From Desmodus rotundus (Eukaryota; Chordata; Mammalia; Chiroptera; Phyllostomidae): 64,000 bases of DNA. Positions within the stretch are counted from its first letter, which is position 1, and every line of letters starts with the position of its first letter. The notes beneath the pieces were generated by a model. That model did not search any database, had not been told where the DNA came from, and saw only the letters and a list, made by a program, of their open reading frames with translations. Below are positions 1 through 12,070 of the stretch, in pieces. The translations under genes were made by a program, and so were the position numbers. The stretch is taken from assembly GCF_022682495.2 (NCBI RefSeq), contig NC_071399.1, positions 54,366,873 through 54,430,872 on the forward strand, written 5' to 3'.

Positions 1-610
1 AAGGGTTGAGCACTGTGGTGCTCGGCAATGCTAGGCTCTGTGCTGACACACGTAAGTGCTCGGGAAATGGTTGGTGATTGACCAGGGCATGGAAGATTTG
101 GGGTTATCCGCCAAAGTCCCAAGCTTAGAGAAGAGGAGAGTGTTGAGTAGCATATATCCAATTATTAGAGTCAATTTAGTCTTAATTATTTTATGATTAC
201 TACTGTTTTAATTGCCTAATTCTCACAAGTCTATTTATTCTCCTCTTGGCTCAAAGTTCACTTGCCCAGGTGAGAGAGCATATTGATAGATCTAAGATTA
301 AGTTTCCTCTGCAGGCATACAATGTTTATCTTTAAAGACAAATGCTAACCATGATATTTAAAAACAACCAAGTTACAGTATTTTAAAGTCTCATCATGTG
401 GCTTCCCAGGATATTTTCAGAATGTCATGGCAGTATCTAATGAATTACATGGTGAAGAGACTGCCAACCAAAGCTACCATTGTGTTAAAGATTCCTTGAC
501 TTATATTCTGTGAACACCAGGGTCTTTTAAAAATTTAGAGATATAGTAGGGTAGAGGGCTGGTATTTTATCAGTATGACTAAGTAAGCTGGGTTTGAGAG
601 ATTTGATTAG

Positions 611-710
611 TCTTTCATTTCTTTATTCTACAAACACTGTATGGCTGGCCTGTTCTTAGTACTGAGGTCACCAGGATGGGTACAAAGCTACTATCCAGGA
701 AGGGAGACAG
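611..710 (-). repeat. L2 LINE fragment
   Basis: The text runs from a run of A/T with 'ttctacaaacactg' through 'tcttagtactgaggtcaccagg' to 'gggagacag'. This matches the reverse complement of the L2 3' end, where 'caacaaatatttattgagc...ctgg...gacag' is the usual pattern. It is old and diverged. Confidence 0.45.
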
Positions 711-756
711 TCACATATACCTTCAATGGTAACATCGTGAGTATGCTGCTGATAAT

Positions 757-936
757 TACCATTTAGTGAGTTACATGTACCTACTTTCTCTGTATTTTTC
801 CTAACAGTCTTGCAGAGTAGGTATTATTATTTTTCTTTTAACATGAGGAAACTGAAGTTCAGAAGGTTAAGTAACTTGCTCAAGGATACGCAGCTAGTAA
901 ATATTAGAGTCAGGACTGAACTGGAATCCATGTGGT
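757..936 (-). repeat. MIR SINE
   Basis: The fragment has the minus-strand MIR signature: 'gtaggtattatt', then 'gaggaaactgaag', 'ggttaagtaacttgct' and 'cagctagtaa', ending near 'ggaatccatg'. Divergence is that of an ancient mammalian MIR. Confidence 0.8.
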
Positions 937-3836
937 AATATCTTTACTGTAGCAGGCTGCTTTGCATAGATGCTCTAATAGAGGTACACCTGTGATTCCT
1001 GGAGTGACAAGAAAGTTCCAACAACTCACCAACCTGATTAATACCAAACTATCTTTTCTTCCTTGCTTGCAAAGGACCTAAAGTGATACTTTTACTCTCA
1101 GTTCTATGCTGTGTCCTCTTTCACCAGAAAATGAAAAATGATTCATTATTTTTTAACAATTTTTGGGTCATGGTGGGGCAATGGGTTGTTACATCAGTGG
1201 CAGGGTAAAGTTTGGATGGGATGTGTAAGGAGGGGATGGAGTGCCTCTAACATACTCTTGAAATGAAGGAAGGGACTGGGAAGGGTTGTGAGATAAGGAT
1301 GTGGGGGGAGAAACTTAGGGTGGATGTATAGGTAGGGGTAGGGTTGGATACTCTGGCTGGGCTAGATGAGCAGTGGACACTGGATGTGAGTTTCAGTCTT
1401 GTTTCCAAGACTGTTTGCTGCCAGGAAGCAGGGAAGAATGCCATAGCTTTTCATTGCTATAGCCACATCTGTAGTATTGGCAACAATGCTTAGATTTTTT
1501 CCCCTGTATTCACTTCCTTTTGACAAAGCCAGCATCCTAAAAATGGCCCAAAGGAGACAGAGCATAAAGTGAAGATAACAAACAGAACAGGAGAGTATTT
1601 AGGAATGGTTGGGAAGTGAGCAAAAGAGATTTAGGGTCATAGAGTTTTAATATTTATACCAGGTATAACTTTAATTTTCTCACCAACAAGTAAAATGATG
1701 AGCTATTACTACTATTGGTGCTGCTAGTAGCTGTGATTTTAAAGAGAAGATTATTTTGGTTCATTCATATCTAAGGATTTGCACATCTGGGACAGAGTAG
1801 TTTATTATCTTTAACCCCATGATAATGCTTGAGTTAGTTATATGCATCATAAGCTTTCTTTAAATATTTTGTTGCTATTGGCTTGAGATATTTCCTTTCC
1901 AGGAAGGGAAGATTCAATTAAGCAAACAGTTCCTAAGTCTTCTAACCTGCAAGAAAAAAGTGACTTTCTTTCATTTCCTCAGAGTGAAATGCAGTTGAAT
2001 AATTAAGTTCTAGGGAAGATATTCTAACTAGAAAATCCAGTTTGTAGCATATGGAAACTTGAACAGTTTTTGTTATCATTAAACTGAACACATCACTAAC
2101 TTTATTTTAATAATTCATGGATTGTTTCATAAACAAAAGCAAACAAGCATCCATCTGAGAGATCACTTTTAGGAGAAGAAATAATAATTTATAATTTTAT
2201 TTATTATTTCTTTAGTAGGAACAGTCTCTTGGCTGAACACATGTTGCTTTTTTATTTATGAAATGGTGCATGCATTATTAAAATAAACCCATGGCTGTGT
2301 TCTGCTTAATGATATGCAAAATTATTTGAGGTTGGGTACAGAGTTGTTTCATTTTTCTACCTGTTGTATGGTTGGCTGGCTTTCGCACCAACTGCAGATT
2401 TATGAGAGCATTTAAGGAGCATGTATTTAATTCTGGGACCAAAAAGCACCAGCAGATTGGAAAAATAAAAGCAGGATTTCTAGTAATGGTTTCACCTCTG
2501 AGCAGTCCCTGAGTGAGGCAGGGAGAGGGGGAGATATTTAGTAAGGAAGGGAATGGGTCAGAAACAGAGACTTGGAGGCAAAAGTTTTGCACCCCTTGCC
2601 CCCAACAATGCTAACCTCATGCAATTCTTTGGAGCTCTGCTTTTGGCTCCAGCTCTCCATGGCTCCCTGATTCCCTCCAGGCATTTAAAACCAGAGCCAG
2701 ATATTCAGGTTCTGCTCCCTCCTTCCCTCACCTGCTCTGCTCCAGGCAGCCAGATGAGGAAAATTTCCTCAAATGTACTTAAAGTTGCATTTTTTTTGTT
2801 ATTCAATAAACTATCTCATCTACTTTTAAGGGGATTATTAAGATCCTAGAAAATGTGTATTCAACTCTTTGAATAGTTATTATAAAAATAAGGAAATTTT
2901 TTATTTTTTTATAGTTCAGAAATGGTTTGGGTTCATGGGCATTTAGAGGAAATGCAATGTGAAGGGCCAATTGTCCAGCCTGAGTTGTTTACCCAAGTAT
3001 TAGAGGGGATATAGATTCAGTGAGTCTGGTCCCACTTGATCGTGCACATTGTGACAACAACAGTGTCAGAATGGGAATGGTGAAGTACTTGCCTGTCATT
3101 CTTTGCTGCAGTAGAACACAGGTTATAAACAGAAAGACCCGCCTTGTCACTCTGAAGCAAGATGATCACCAAGTGATCTGTGTGATGGGCTATGCTTTGG
3201 GCTCAGAGCAGGCAATGTTGTCCTAAAATTACTCCCATGGCTTCTGAAGGCTTCCTCTGTTAACATAGCTTGGGACAGCACTGGTACCTGGTGTGGATAT
3301 GCACTTGGGGTCCCATGGAAGGGCAGAAAGGTAAAGGGAAAGGATAGTTGCACCGGAAAGTCTTCTCCTTCATTATGATTGATTCTCCCTGACCCCGGTG
3401 AGTGGTACTTTCTGGCTTTATGGAAACAAGGTAAGATTCTGGAATGATCCTGCTTTCTTGATTTCTCTATAAGAAAAATGAAATAAAATATGATTGGTGA
3501 AGTGCTTCTTGATAGAAAAAAATATATTAAATTTACCAAATCCCCCTTTTCTGAATTTGGGCCACCTCTCTAACCTTGGTGGTTTCATTATCCTCATTTT
3601 CTAGACTCAGAGCCAATCCATGGAAATGTAAGCTTGTTCTCTCTAGAGCTGACAGGCGATTTGCACGGAGACTGAAACCAAGAGAAGGTTTTGGCTCTTC
3701 TCCATCAGAACCACTGTTGTCATTGAACCTTGACAAGAAAAATGTTTATGGCTTCCTTTAGTTCTTAGGATATTAAACTGTCTGTGTCTTGTTCATTTTC
3801 TCTAAGAATGCCCTTTTTAATTTCTTGTTTGTTTAG

Positions 3837-4639
3837 GGAGCTGTGCTCATGGTGGTGTGGTGAACATCAGCAGACCTGCTATAGTTCAGCTCAACTGGAG
3901 AGGGTTTGCCTTCAAGTATGGTGCCTGGGGTCGGGATTACTCTCCTCAGAATCCAGACAAAGGGCTGTATTGGGTGGCACCTTTAAATGCAGATGGGAAA
4001 CTCTTGGAATATTACAGACTCTATAACACACTGGATGATCTACTATTGTATATAAATGCCCGAGAGTACCGGATTTTCTATGGTCAAGGTGGTGGTACAG
4101 CAGTTTACAAAAACAACATGTATGTCAACTGGTACAACTCCCGCACCATCGCCAGAGTTAACCTGACTACTAACACGGCTGCTGTGACTCAAACTCTCCC
4201 AGATGCTGCCTATAATAACCGCTTTTCATATGCTAATGTTGATTGGCAAGATATTGACTTGGCTGTAGATGAGAATGGGTTGTGGGTGATTTATGCAACT
4301 GAAGCCAGCACTGGTAACATGGTGGTTAGTAAGCTCAATGACACCACACTTGTGGTGCTAAACACTTGGTATACCAAGCAGTATAAACCATCTGTTTCTA
4401 ATGCCTTCATGGTATGTGGGGTTCTGTATGCCACCCGCACTCTGAACACCAGAACAGAAGAGATTTTCTACTACTATGACACAAACACAGGGAAAGAGGG
4501 CAGACTAAACATTATAATGCACAAGATGCAGGAAACTGTGCAGAGCATTAATTATCATCCTTTCGACCAGAAACTTTATGTCTATAATGATGGCTACCTT
4601 CTGAATTATGATCTTGTCTTTGAGCAGGAACCCCGCTAA
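3837..4639 (+). CDS. OLFM4: Olfactomedin-4, terminal coding exon (olfactomedin domain)
   Basis: This exon encodes the last 267 residues of OLFM4, a secreted glycoprotein of gut crypt cells and neutrophils that oligomerises through an N-terminal coiled coil and ends in an olfactomedin (OLF) beta-propeller. The frame is open from the acceptor at 3836/3837 to TAA at 4637-4639 with no internal stop. Recognised stretches include [67 protein letters not shown] and [11 protein letters not shown]. Two cysteines, one in the third codon of the exon and one in [10 protein letters not shown], are placed to form the conserved disulfide of the OLF domain. N-glycosylation sequons are visible at NIS, NLT and NDT. 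From memory of the human protein it differs by scattered substitutions and by the last few residues (VFEQEPR). Olfactomedin-family paralogues fit less well. The N-terminal half of the protein is outside the window. Confidence 0.95.
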
Positions 4640-4666
4640 ACTGTTTAGGTGTTAGGATGAGAGAGA

Positions 4667-4672
4667 AATAAA
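4667..4672 (+). promoter_or_regulatory. OLFM4: Proximal poly(A) signal AATAAA
   Basis: The hexamer AATAAA lies 28 bases after the stop codon and is followed by a GT-rich stretch ('tggtgttctcc') about 20 bases on. It could give a transcript with an extremely short 3' UTR. Use is not demonstrated. Confidence 0.5.
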
Positions 4673-5456
4673 ATGTTAGTTGAAAAAAAATGGTGTTCTC
4701 CACTTTTTTAGAGACTTGCAGGAGGGATTAAGAGTATATTTGCTTAGTACTAATATTTGGGAGCATAATCTACCACACTAGAGACCTAAGATATTTGCCC
4801 TGATGTGATGAGTTCTCTTGAAAGCCATCTGCCTCCTGGGATGCATTTCCCTAGTGAAATATGGTCCTTCCAGGGTGGGATTGTCAGGGGTCTAAGGTCA
4901 TTATGAATCCAAGAAAACCTTCAGTGAGGTGACATCTGGAAATTAAGAAACTTAAAAGAACTCTGTATGGCTTCTGGGGATACTATGTACAGGTAAGAGA
5001 GCTCAATGACCATTCTTCTCCATGAAGTCTAATTCTTCCCTACCTGAATAAAACCTGGAGCCGAATTAGACAGATTAATACCTGAAGCTCCTTGAAGAAC
5101 AAAATCTCTAACTTTGTTTTTCTTGGTAGCATCTGAAATGATGTTTTGTACAGAGCAGACAAGTAAATTTAGCGTATTTTATCTGTAAAATGCACTGAGT
5201 TTTCTGGAGAAAGGCCCTTTTATACGTTTAATTGTACATTGCAAATCAACCCCATATGGATCTGGAAATGAGGCACTGGAGTATTTTTTCCCCATTGTCT
5301 ACTTATATAAGGATCAGTAGAACCCTCCTATTTCACTACTTGATTCCAAGGAAGCTTAGAAGATTGGAAACAGATTTACCAGCCAATTCTCCCCACCTTC
5401 TTCCTACCTGCTGCTTTTGATAAAAATTAACCAGTTTTTCTATGGAACAGATACAA

Positions 5457-5462
5457 AATAAA
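5457..5462 (+). promoter_or_regulatory. OLFM4: Middle poly(A) signal AATAAA
   Basis: AATAAA followed within about 10 bases by a T-rich run ('tactttttttctc'). It is a possible intermediate polyadenylation site. Confidence 0.35.
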
Positions 5463-5864
5463 GTTACTTTTTTTCTCATCATGAATTTTTACTTTCATGA
5501 CTCTAAGATTGTAACAAAATCAGAGGGCAGTGATAAAATGACAACATTTCTTGTTATATAACAAAGCCCTTGCAGCATTTGTGACTTGTGTGAAGTCATG
5601 CAACTGTTTCATTCAATTTTTGTCTTTGTTTAAGATTGGAACTTGTAAGAAAATTTTATTTTATTTTATTTTATTTCTTGGGGGAGAAATGTAGAAAACC
5701 TGTAGCAGGTACCTCATAAATCAATGCAGTTTGAACAGCTTGTAGGTGTATGTGCTTCTGTGCTTTTGGAGGCTTTATCATCTGGTCTTGGTCTATTTTC
5801 CTTCAATGTTCTCAAGTCCTGGTCTATAGAATTGGCTCCTTCAATGCTGTATTCTTCCCCTTTT

Positions 5865-5870
5865 AATAAA
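5865..5870 (+). promoter_or_regulatory. OLFM4: Distal poly(A) signal AATAAA (likely main site)
   Basis: AATAAA is followed by a T/GT-rich element ('ttttgttgtcttttgtctt') about 20 bases downstream, the classic arrangement of a strong cleavage site. The resulting 3' UTR length agrees with the human transcript as I remember it. Confidence 0.6.
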
Positions 5871-6732
5871 TGATTAAAATGTGCTTTGAAAATTTTGTTG
5901 TCTTTTGTCTTATTTACTCTTTTTATAAAAGTTAGAAATAAAAACTCTTAATACAATAGCTCATACCTTGCTGTGAGGTACGGAGAATGGCTACCTCCCA
6001 ACTAGCAGTGCCAGTAGACCATATACTCAATGGCAGATTACATTAATAGCTTTTAAAGGAGTCCAAAGTCAAGCTGGCTTTTTCATTTATCTTTAAAATC
6101 CATTCTTTCTGGCAGCTTTTGTTGTATGAGACTGCACTATTTTCTTTTGGGATATGACCTTATGTACTTATTAATTTGCACGACTGATTTGATCATTTGC
6201 AATGTTAGACTATATTTGTATGGCTTGTGTTCCTTTTCCAAATGAGCCATTAACATGAGTCAGAAACCTCAGATCTTTCCCAAGCAGGAGGTCTGGTGCA
6301 AAAAGCAAAGAGACTAACTGACCAAACTGGGGAGAGAGTACCTTTATCAAAAAGAATGTGTAGGGGATGGGGGACCCAGAACCAGAAGGATATGCAGATG
6401 AGGCTGGTATAGTTAGTCTTACTAAAATACTAATTTTTAAATCCACGCCAAATCCTTTGAGGCAGGTGGTTGCTGCAATACTTAGTATTTTAAGCAAGAT
6501 TTCCCCCTGAATTTCGGAGCTGAGCACAGAGACAGGTATGGCCTTCAGAATGCAACAAGATATGAAGATAAAAACAGGTATGTCATATGAGATAGAAGTT
6601 AAAAACAGTGATGTTATATTTAATCTGGCTCTAGGCAATTTCCCAGATGAATGTTTCTACTGAATACATAGTTTGATTTCTAAGATTTGAGAAAGGAGGC
6701 AGGAAGCCAAGGTAACTCTAGCAATCAGCTTC

Positions 6733-7357
6733 TCTCTTTTTCTTTTCATTGAATCTATTGGGTGACACTGGTTAACGAAATTACACAGATTTCAGGTGCA
6801 CAGTTCTACAACACATCATCTGTACACTTTATTGTGTGTTCACCACCCCAAGTCAGGTCTCCATCCATCACCATTTATAGCCCCCTTCCCCTCCCCCTCT
6901 CCATCAATCACCACACTGTTGTTGATGTCCATGAGTTTTTTCTTTTGTTTTTCTTTTTTGCTCAGTTCCTCCACTGTCCCCACCCAGACCTTCCTTGCAA
7001 CAGCTATTAGCCTGCTCTCTATGAACCTATCTCTACTTTGCTTGTTAGTTTATTTTGTTCACTAGATTCCACATATGAGTGAAATCATATGGTATTTGTC
7101 TTTCTCTGACTGGCTTATTTCACTTGGCATAATGATTTCCAGGTCCATCCATGATATTTCTTCTTTTTATGGCCGTGTAGTATTCCACTGTGGAAGTATA
7201 CCACAGCTTTTTTATCTACTCATCTACTGATGGACAATTGGACTGCTTCCAAATGTTGGTTATTGTAAATAATGCTGCAATGAACACAGTGGTGCATATA
7301 TTATTTTGAATTAGTGTTTGGATTTCTTTGGATAAATCCAGTGATTCCACTTCTGGG
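6733..7357 (-). mobile_element. 5'-truncated L1 3' end with target-site duplication
   Basis: The minus strand reads into the end of L1 ORF2 ('...tgaacacagtggtgcat...' region) and its 3' tail, finishing with the terminal motif seen in other L1 tails here ('aaccagtgtcaccc'). A 10-bp direct repeat AATCAGCTTC flanks the piece at 6723-6732 and 7358-7367, as expected for target-primed insertion. The element is heavily 5'-truncated and encodes nothing. It belongs to an L1 lineage older than the full-length copy at 31.7-38.3 kb. Confidence 0.8.
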
Positions 7358-7609
7358 AATCAGCTTCCTATTTAAACTAGTACAGAAGAATTTGCCTGAA
7401 AATCTCTTTTAGAACCTTCTTCCCAGTGGACGTGGTGGATCAGCCAGCAGTGGCTGCCTGCAGGAACTGTCCCCTCTGGGAAGGATGAACAACTGAGGGA
7501 TTCAGGTTCCAAGGTTTATTGCAAAAAGTCACACAATAAAAATTTTAGCTCAAGATTTGTTAGCTAGGTTTCTTTCGGTAGAAAAAATTGTGTGCATATA
7601 TTTAAATCA

Positions 7610-7875
7610 GCTTTGTTCAGATGTAAGGTACAAGGTAAAATATGCCAATTTTAAGTGTATGATCAAATGAGTTTTGACAAATGTATACATTTGTGTCAAG
7701 TCTACCATAATTAGCGTATAAAACATTTTCATCATCCCCCCAAAAGTTTTCTTGTCCCGTTTTGCAGTCAACTCTTACCCTCATCTCCTACCTACTGGCA
7801 ACCACTGATCTGTTTTTTATCTCTATGGAATCATGTGATATACAGCCTTTTGAACTTGGCTTCTTCCGGTTTCCT
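7610..7875 (-). repeat. Ancient L1 3' UTR fragment
   Basis: Motifs such as 'agttttgacaaatgtatacatttgtg', 'catcatccccccaaaagttttctt' and 'ggcaaccactgatctg' follow the order found in the reverse complement of old L1M-class 3' ends. No boundaries or duplications are preserved. Confidence 0.6.
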
Positions 7876-8224
7876 CTTGAAAAAGAGAACTTGTGAGCTC
7901 AAATAACCCCAGGGGGTGACTGAGCATTACCAGTGGCTCTCAGGGTTTCCTACATTTTTATTATCTTTGGAGGGGGTCGGTGGGGGAATTGTGAAGAGCT
8001 GTGGTGAGCTGCTTGCCTTTATAAGTGTTCCCTGGTGGCCTGGAATTGTCGGGATGGAGGGGATATCTGGCTCTGGGCATCAATCAAGCCTACCTGGCAG
8101 GGCTTTCCAAACCTTGAAAGCTGCCCTGCCACCAGCTTTCTTCAATATTTGTTCTCTAATCTCTACCCCTGTGGCACAAGTATCTCTACCTAGGTGATTC
8201 CTGATACTAATTAATGACGCACAG
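7876..8224. other. Unassigned intergenic sequence
   Basis: A short open frame in this interval has no recognisable domain. I see no gene or repeat here. Confidence 0.4.
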
Positions 8225-8455
8225 AGGTTAAGAGTGTAGGATTTGGAGTAAGCCAAACTGCATTTGACTCTTGTCTCAGCTGTTTACAAGTGATATGGTG
8301 TTGAGGAAGTTCTTTGATTTTCTGATACTCTGCATTGTTTTTTGTATAATGGGATAAAACCCCAGAGTCCTGTTAGGTAAATTAAATAATAGTAAGTATG
8401 TAAAGTGTTTAGTGTAGTCTTTGCCACATGCTCTGTGCTCAACAAGAAGTTATTA
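8225..8455 (+). repeat. MIR SINE
   Basis: The sense MIR pattern is visible: 'gaggttaagagtgtaggatttgga', then 'ttgactcttgtctcagctg', 'aatgggataaaa' and 'taagtatgtaaagtgtttag'. It is ancient and diverged. Confidence 0.7.
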
Positions 8456-9660
8456 TCCCTATTACTCATTGTAAACTTTAGGTTCAGATTGGTCATTGGG
8501 CTGACAGGACACAAAGCTAATTGGGATCAGAGTTTACATTTTCTGTCCTTTAAGACTTTTTGCAACTAGTGACTCTGTAAGCGGGTGCCATTCTGGTATG
8601 AAAGAGTTCCAAAGGCTAGAACACCCTTCCCCTATCTTTGACTGCATGATTGATCCTTGGAGCTTATGTTTTTCATGTTGTGACTCAACATGAGCAGCAG
8701 AAACTGAGGCTGTTTTCGTTTTCTTTTGAGCCACTGAAAACCTAAATGAAGGCCAGCTTTCTTCAAGCCCCATAGCGGGGACCAAAACACGTGCACATGT
8801 TCTCCTACTTGCTTTGCTGTGGTCAGTGGAACATCAAACTTCTCTGAACAACTGCAAGTATTTTTTTCTGTACTCTACTTTTAGTAACATATATTTATCT
8901 TTTAAGGTTAGTTTGCACTGCCAGCCATAAGGCTGCTTTTCTTCTCTTCTTGATTGGTGAGCCACTGAAAGGGAAATGACAAAGGATGGACAGAGGGTGA
9001 CTATGTGGCCACCTTCATGATGATGTAGGGGGGTTCTGGTCATGGGACCCCAGTCATCTCAAACAGATGTCACACCATTAAGGATGATTAGCCTCCTGTG
9101 CTTCAGAATGTTCTGGAACAACAAAAGGGTGAATCATGACACATCAAAATATAAAAAGGAGGCACGTTTCTCAGGCATGCTCCCAGCCAGTGGAACAGAC
9201 CAGCTGGCCTGGCTCACGGATGAGAGATGCTATTTGAGTTGTCAGTTCAGTTGCCAGGCCTCACATCTGTACGTCGGGATGCTTCCACTTGTCTCTGAGA
9301 TCTGCATCTGCTCCTGGAATTCATTCAGAGGGAACAGCCCTTGGAATCAAGGTCCATGGTGGAGAAAGATGGCTTTCAGTCTGTGCAGTGGGGAGGCTTC
9401 TCCTTGGAAGCCACCCCTGGACATCTTGGAATCTGTGAACATGGTTTCCTCGACCTGAAATATTGCAATATTAAAAAAAGAGCTTTGGTGTGTTTGGGGA
9501 CTTCTAAGGCTTTTTTTTCTAGAGTTCAGTGTATGTGAAGGATGAGGGTGGAATGATGAACAGGGGCTGGGGTTTATAAGACATCAAAGGGATTTGGTTC
9601 TTAAGCTTCCACATGGGAAATGTATACTGACCCCCAAGGCTTTCCAATCTCCTTTTTTTT
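8456..9660. other. Unassigned intergenic sequence
   Basis: Several short overlapping open frames occur on both strands but none resembles a known protein, and none has splice or start context I would trust. I could not assign a repeat family. Confidence 0.4.
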
Positions 9661-12070
9661 AGTCAGATTCTACCAGCTCATGTGTTCCTTTTGGTTGTGG
9701 CCTCTATTGTGTTTATATCAGCACTTTCAGTGATTCCCTCTGAGTTTCACCTTGGTGACTGTCATCAGAGTTCAGTGCAAGAGCAGAAACAACTTCTTTT
9801 CACAGGGGTGCTGCTAACCCTCACATTAGATAAACCTCACTATCCCAGTGACTTAGAAAACAGCAGCGTTTTTTTGTACTTTCACTCCAGTGGCCACTGT
9901 TTTTACCATTTGGCTCTTGGTTGTTGCTTCTATAATATCTTCCTCGACACCTTTTTCTACCCTCACATGCCAGTTGTGATTTTGTCTGGTGCCACTATGG
10001 TGAGAGGGAGCTTCTCTTCCAAGGTGACTCTCTTTCAAACAGTGATCCAGGGATCCAGGCTCATTCCATTCTGTCTTGTGGTCCCACCATCACCACACAT
10101 AGTGCCCAAGGTCATTGTGCTTGTCTGTATCAGACAAGTAGAGGGGGGAAAAGCAGGGAGAGTCTTAGGTGGCAATTGTTTAGCTCAGGTCTGAAGGGGC
10201 TGTTCAACACTCCTACTTTACCATCATTAGCATAGGGTCACACCTAACTGCAAAAGAGGCTGGCAAATGCATTGTTCTAGCTGGGTATACTGAAGAAAAG
10301 AAAACGGGTTGGTGAACAGCCAGCTGGTCTGACTCACCACTGTAGGTATTGCAAGGAGAAAGGATTTAATACAGAGAATTAGATGCCTACAAAAATCACT
10401 GGAAAGGCTGAGGAATGACAACCAGAGTCTGCTGTTTAACATTTGTCTTTATGGTCACACCCCAGTCATCAACCCAGAAATCCAGAAACTGCTTCTGCCA
10501 CTGCCACTGGCATCATCCTCACACTCTCCAAAATGGTAGTGAGACAATGGAACATGGAGTCCATCTGCTACCGTCCTCCGCTGGTGCCCACTTACCCACT
10601 TGCACTCCTGGAAAGCCTTCCATCTTACAAGGTTGTATCAAGTGGATCTGGTTAATTGAACCTAAAATAAACCAAGAAGTGTATTTATCCAGGAGACTGG
10701 AAAATGTAGTTTGAATCTTCCCTGTCCTGTGATACAAGAAAGATGATGAAAGAGGTTGAAAACTGATGCCAGTGGCAATAGACCATATGTGGCCAGCCAC
10801 CTCATTCGGTGGCCACTGCTCTCACCATCACTATGGCTTCGGCTAGTCTCTGGTGACTGCTTCTTTTATCACCTCCTTTGTCCCCTGATGAATCATCACT
10901 ATTTTGTTTTTCTGTGCTCACACCCATTGGTGGCTTTACCTGATGCTACCATAGCAAATTTCTCCTTCAACAGTGCTCACTCTGAATGAATTTTGGAAGG
11001 TGAGCTGGTTTTTACAATGTTATAGTTCTCCACCAGACTCCATCGGAAATATTGCAATGGGATCCTGATGGTGAATCCATCTCAGGGATCCACCAGTGTC
11101 CTAGTAGAGTCTTGGGCTCCTCAATTTCCCATTGATGATAAGAATAAAAATCTCTTCTATTTGTAGAATGACCCAGAAACTTCCAGAATTTGGGGCATGC
11201 CATGTTTCTCATTTTCCCTGTGTTCATCATCCCTGAAATATTGGCTGATATATTTCCTCAGCAGAGCTAGGGGGTCCTTTGGCCAACAGGCTGCATTTGG
11301 GAGGTGAGATTTTACCCAGAACTCCTGAGGTAATAGTGCAGATAGGGACCACCACTGGGTCTTCAACAGGCTCTGATCTGCTACTCAGGAGAATCCCATT
11401 TAGTATGGTAGCATGGGGCTCCTTTCCAATGACACCAAACAGTTTGTTGGTTTTCTCAGAAATATCCTGGGCAGGGCTGCACTGCACGGCCCCACTGACA
11501 CCATCTGCTGCTTACTGGAGCCCGGGTGATAGGCTTTTCTAGCAAAATCTCAGAAGTCACTGAATGAAGGCAGAACTGCCCTGGAGAGGAGGAATTCTGG
11601 CAGCATAAGCTCAGGGAATTAGTTTGGGAAAGAAACTTTATAATAACAATGTTCTAGTTCCTGCTGAATAAAACATTTGGAGAGCTTTTCTTCTCCCAGA
11701 AGAAAAATAAAGTACTGTGGTGGCAACAGAATGGTTGTTCTTTTTAAATGTTGTGTTTAATAAAAATCAGATGATTGCAGTCATTTGACCTCTACACTGC
11801 CCTCCCTCCTGATCCTGTACTGGGCATCCTGTGGACACATGTGGGCCACCATGTCCCGGGGCTGTACTGGGGCTCTCTCATTTAAGCAAATAGGGAAGCA
11901 GCCATTTGAGTGAATGGGTCATGAGCCCAGAGAAGCTACAACCAGCTGCAAACAGACCAGTAAATATGGTTGTTACACATCTGGTAGGTAGTTCTACAGT
12001 GATGCAGCTAATGGTGCTGGTATTTAAGTGGCTGTTAGTAGACTCTGGATTTTGTGCACCCAATTAAATA
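9661..12070 (-). other. Unassigned region with clustered broken minus-strand reading frames
   Basis: Between 9.85 and 12.06 kb many open fragments of 60-95 codons lie on the minus strand (for example 10519-10800, 11012-11230, 11157-11366, 11227-11487), separated by stops and frame changes. This could be a decayed internal region of an endogenous retroelement, or simply chance. I recognise no protease, reverse transcriptase or envelope motif, so I do not name it. Family and age are unknown. Confidence 0.2.

Larger units (their letters stand above)
1..3836 (+). other. OLFM4: Last intron of OLFM4 (3' part)
   Basis: This stretch precedes the olfactomedin exon and ends in a pyrimidine-rich tract followed by TTTAG, a good splice acceptor at 3835-3836. 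The intron phase is 1: the acceptor exon begins with two bases of a glycine codon whose first base lies in the previous exon. I looked for the upstream OLFM4 coiled-coil exon in all forward frames and did not see it, so it should lie left of the window. Apart from an L2 and a MIR fragment near 0.6-0.95 kb, the intron shows nothing I can name. Short open frames inside it have no recognisable similarity. Confidence 0.75.
4640..5890 (+). other. OLFM4: OLFM4 3' untranslated region
   Basis: The region follows the OLFM4 stop codon and ends just after the most distal canonical AATAAA at 5865-5870. Its length of about 1.25 kb agrees with the long 3' UTR I recall for human OLFM4. It includes a (TTTTA)-type run near 5655-5677 and no recognisable mobile element, which is unusual for this window and fits a transcribed, conserved UTR. 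The exact cleavage position is inferred. Confidence 0.7.

Noticed and set aside
2278..2849. Overlapping 98- and 104-codon frames on opposite strands
   Set aside because: They overlap each other in an intron and resemble nothing known.
3147..3539. A 130-codon minus-strand frame in the OLFM4 intron
   Set aside because: No recognisable domain or homologue, and no promoter or splice context. It is within the length expected by chance.
3784..4026. An 80-codon plus-strand frame overlapping the OLFM4 acceptor
   Set aside because: It runs through the intron-exon boundary in a different frame from the olfactomedin domain and has no similarity.
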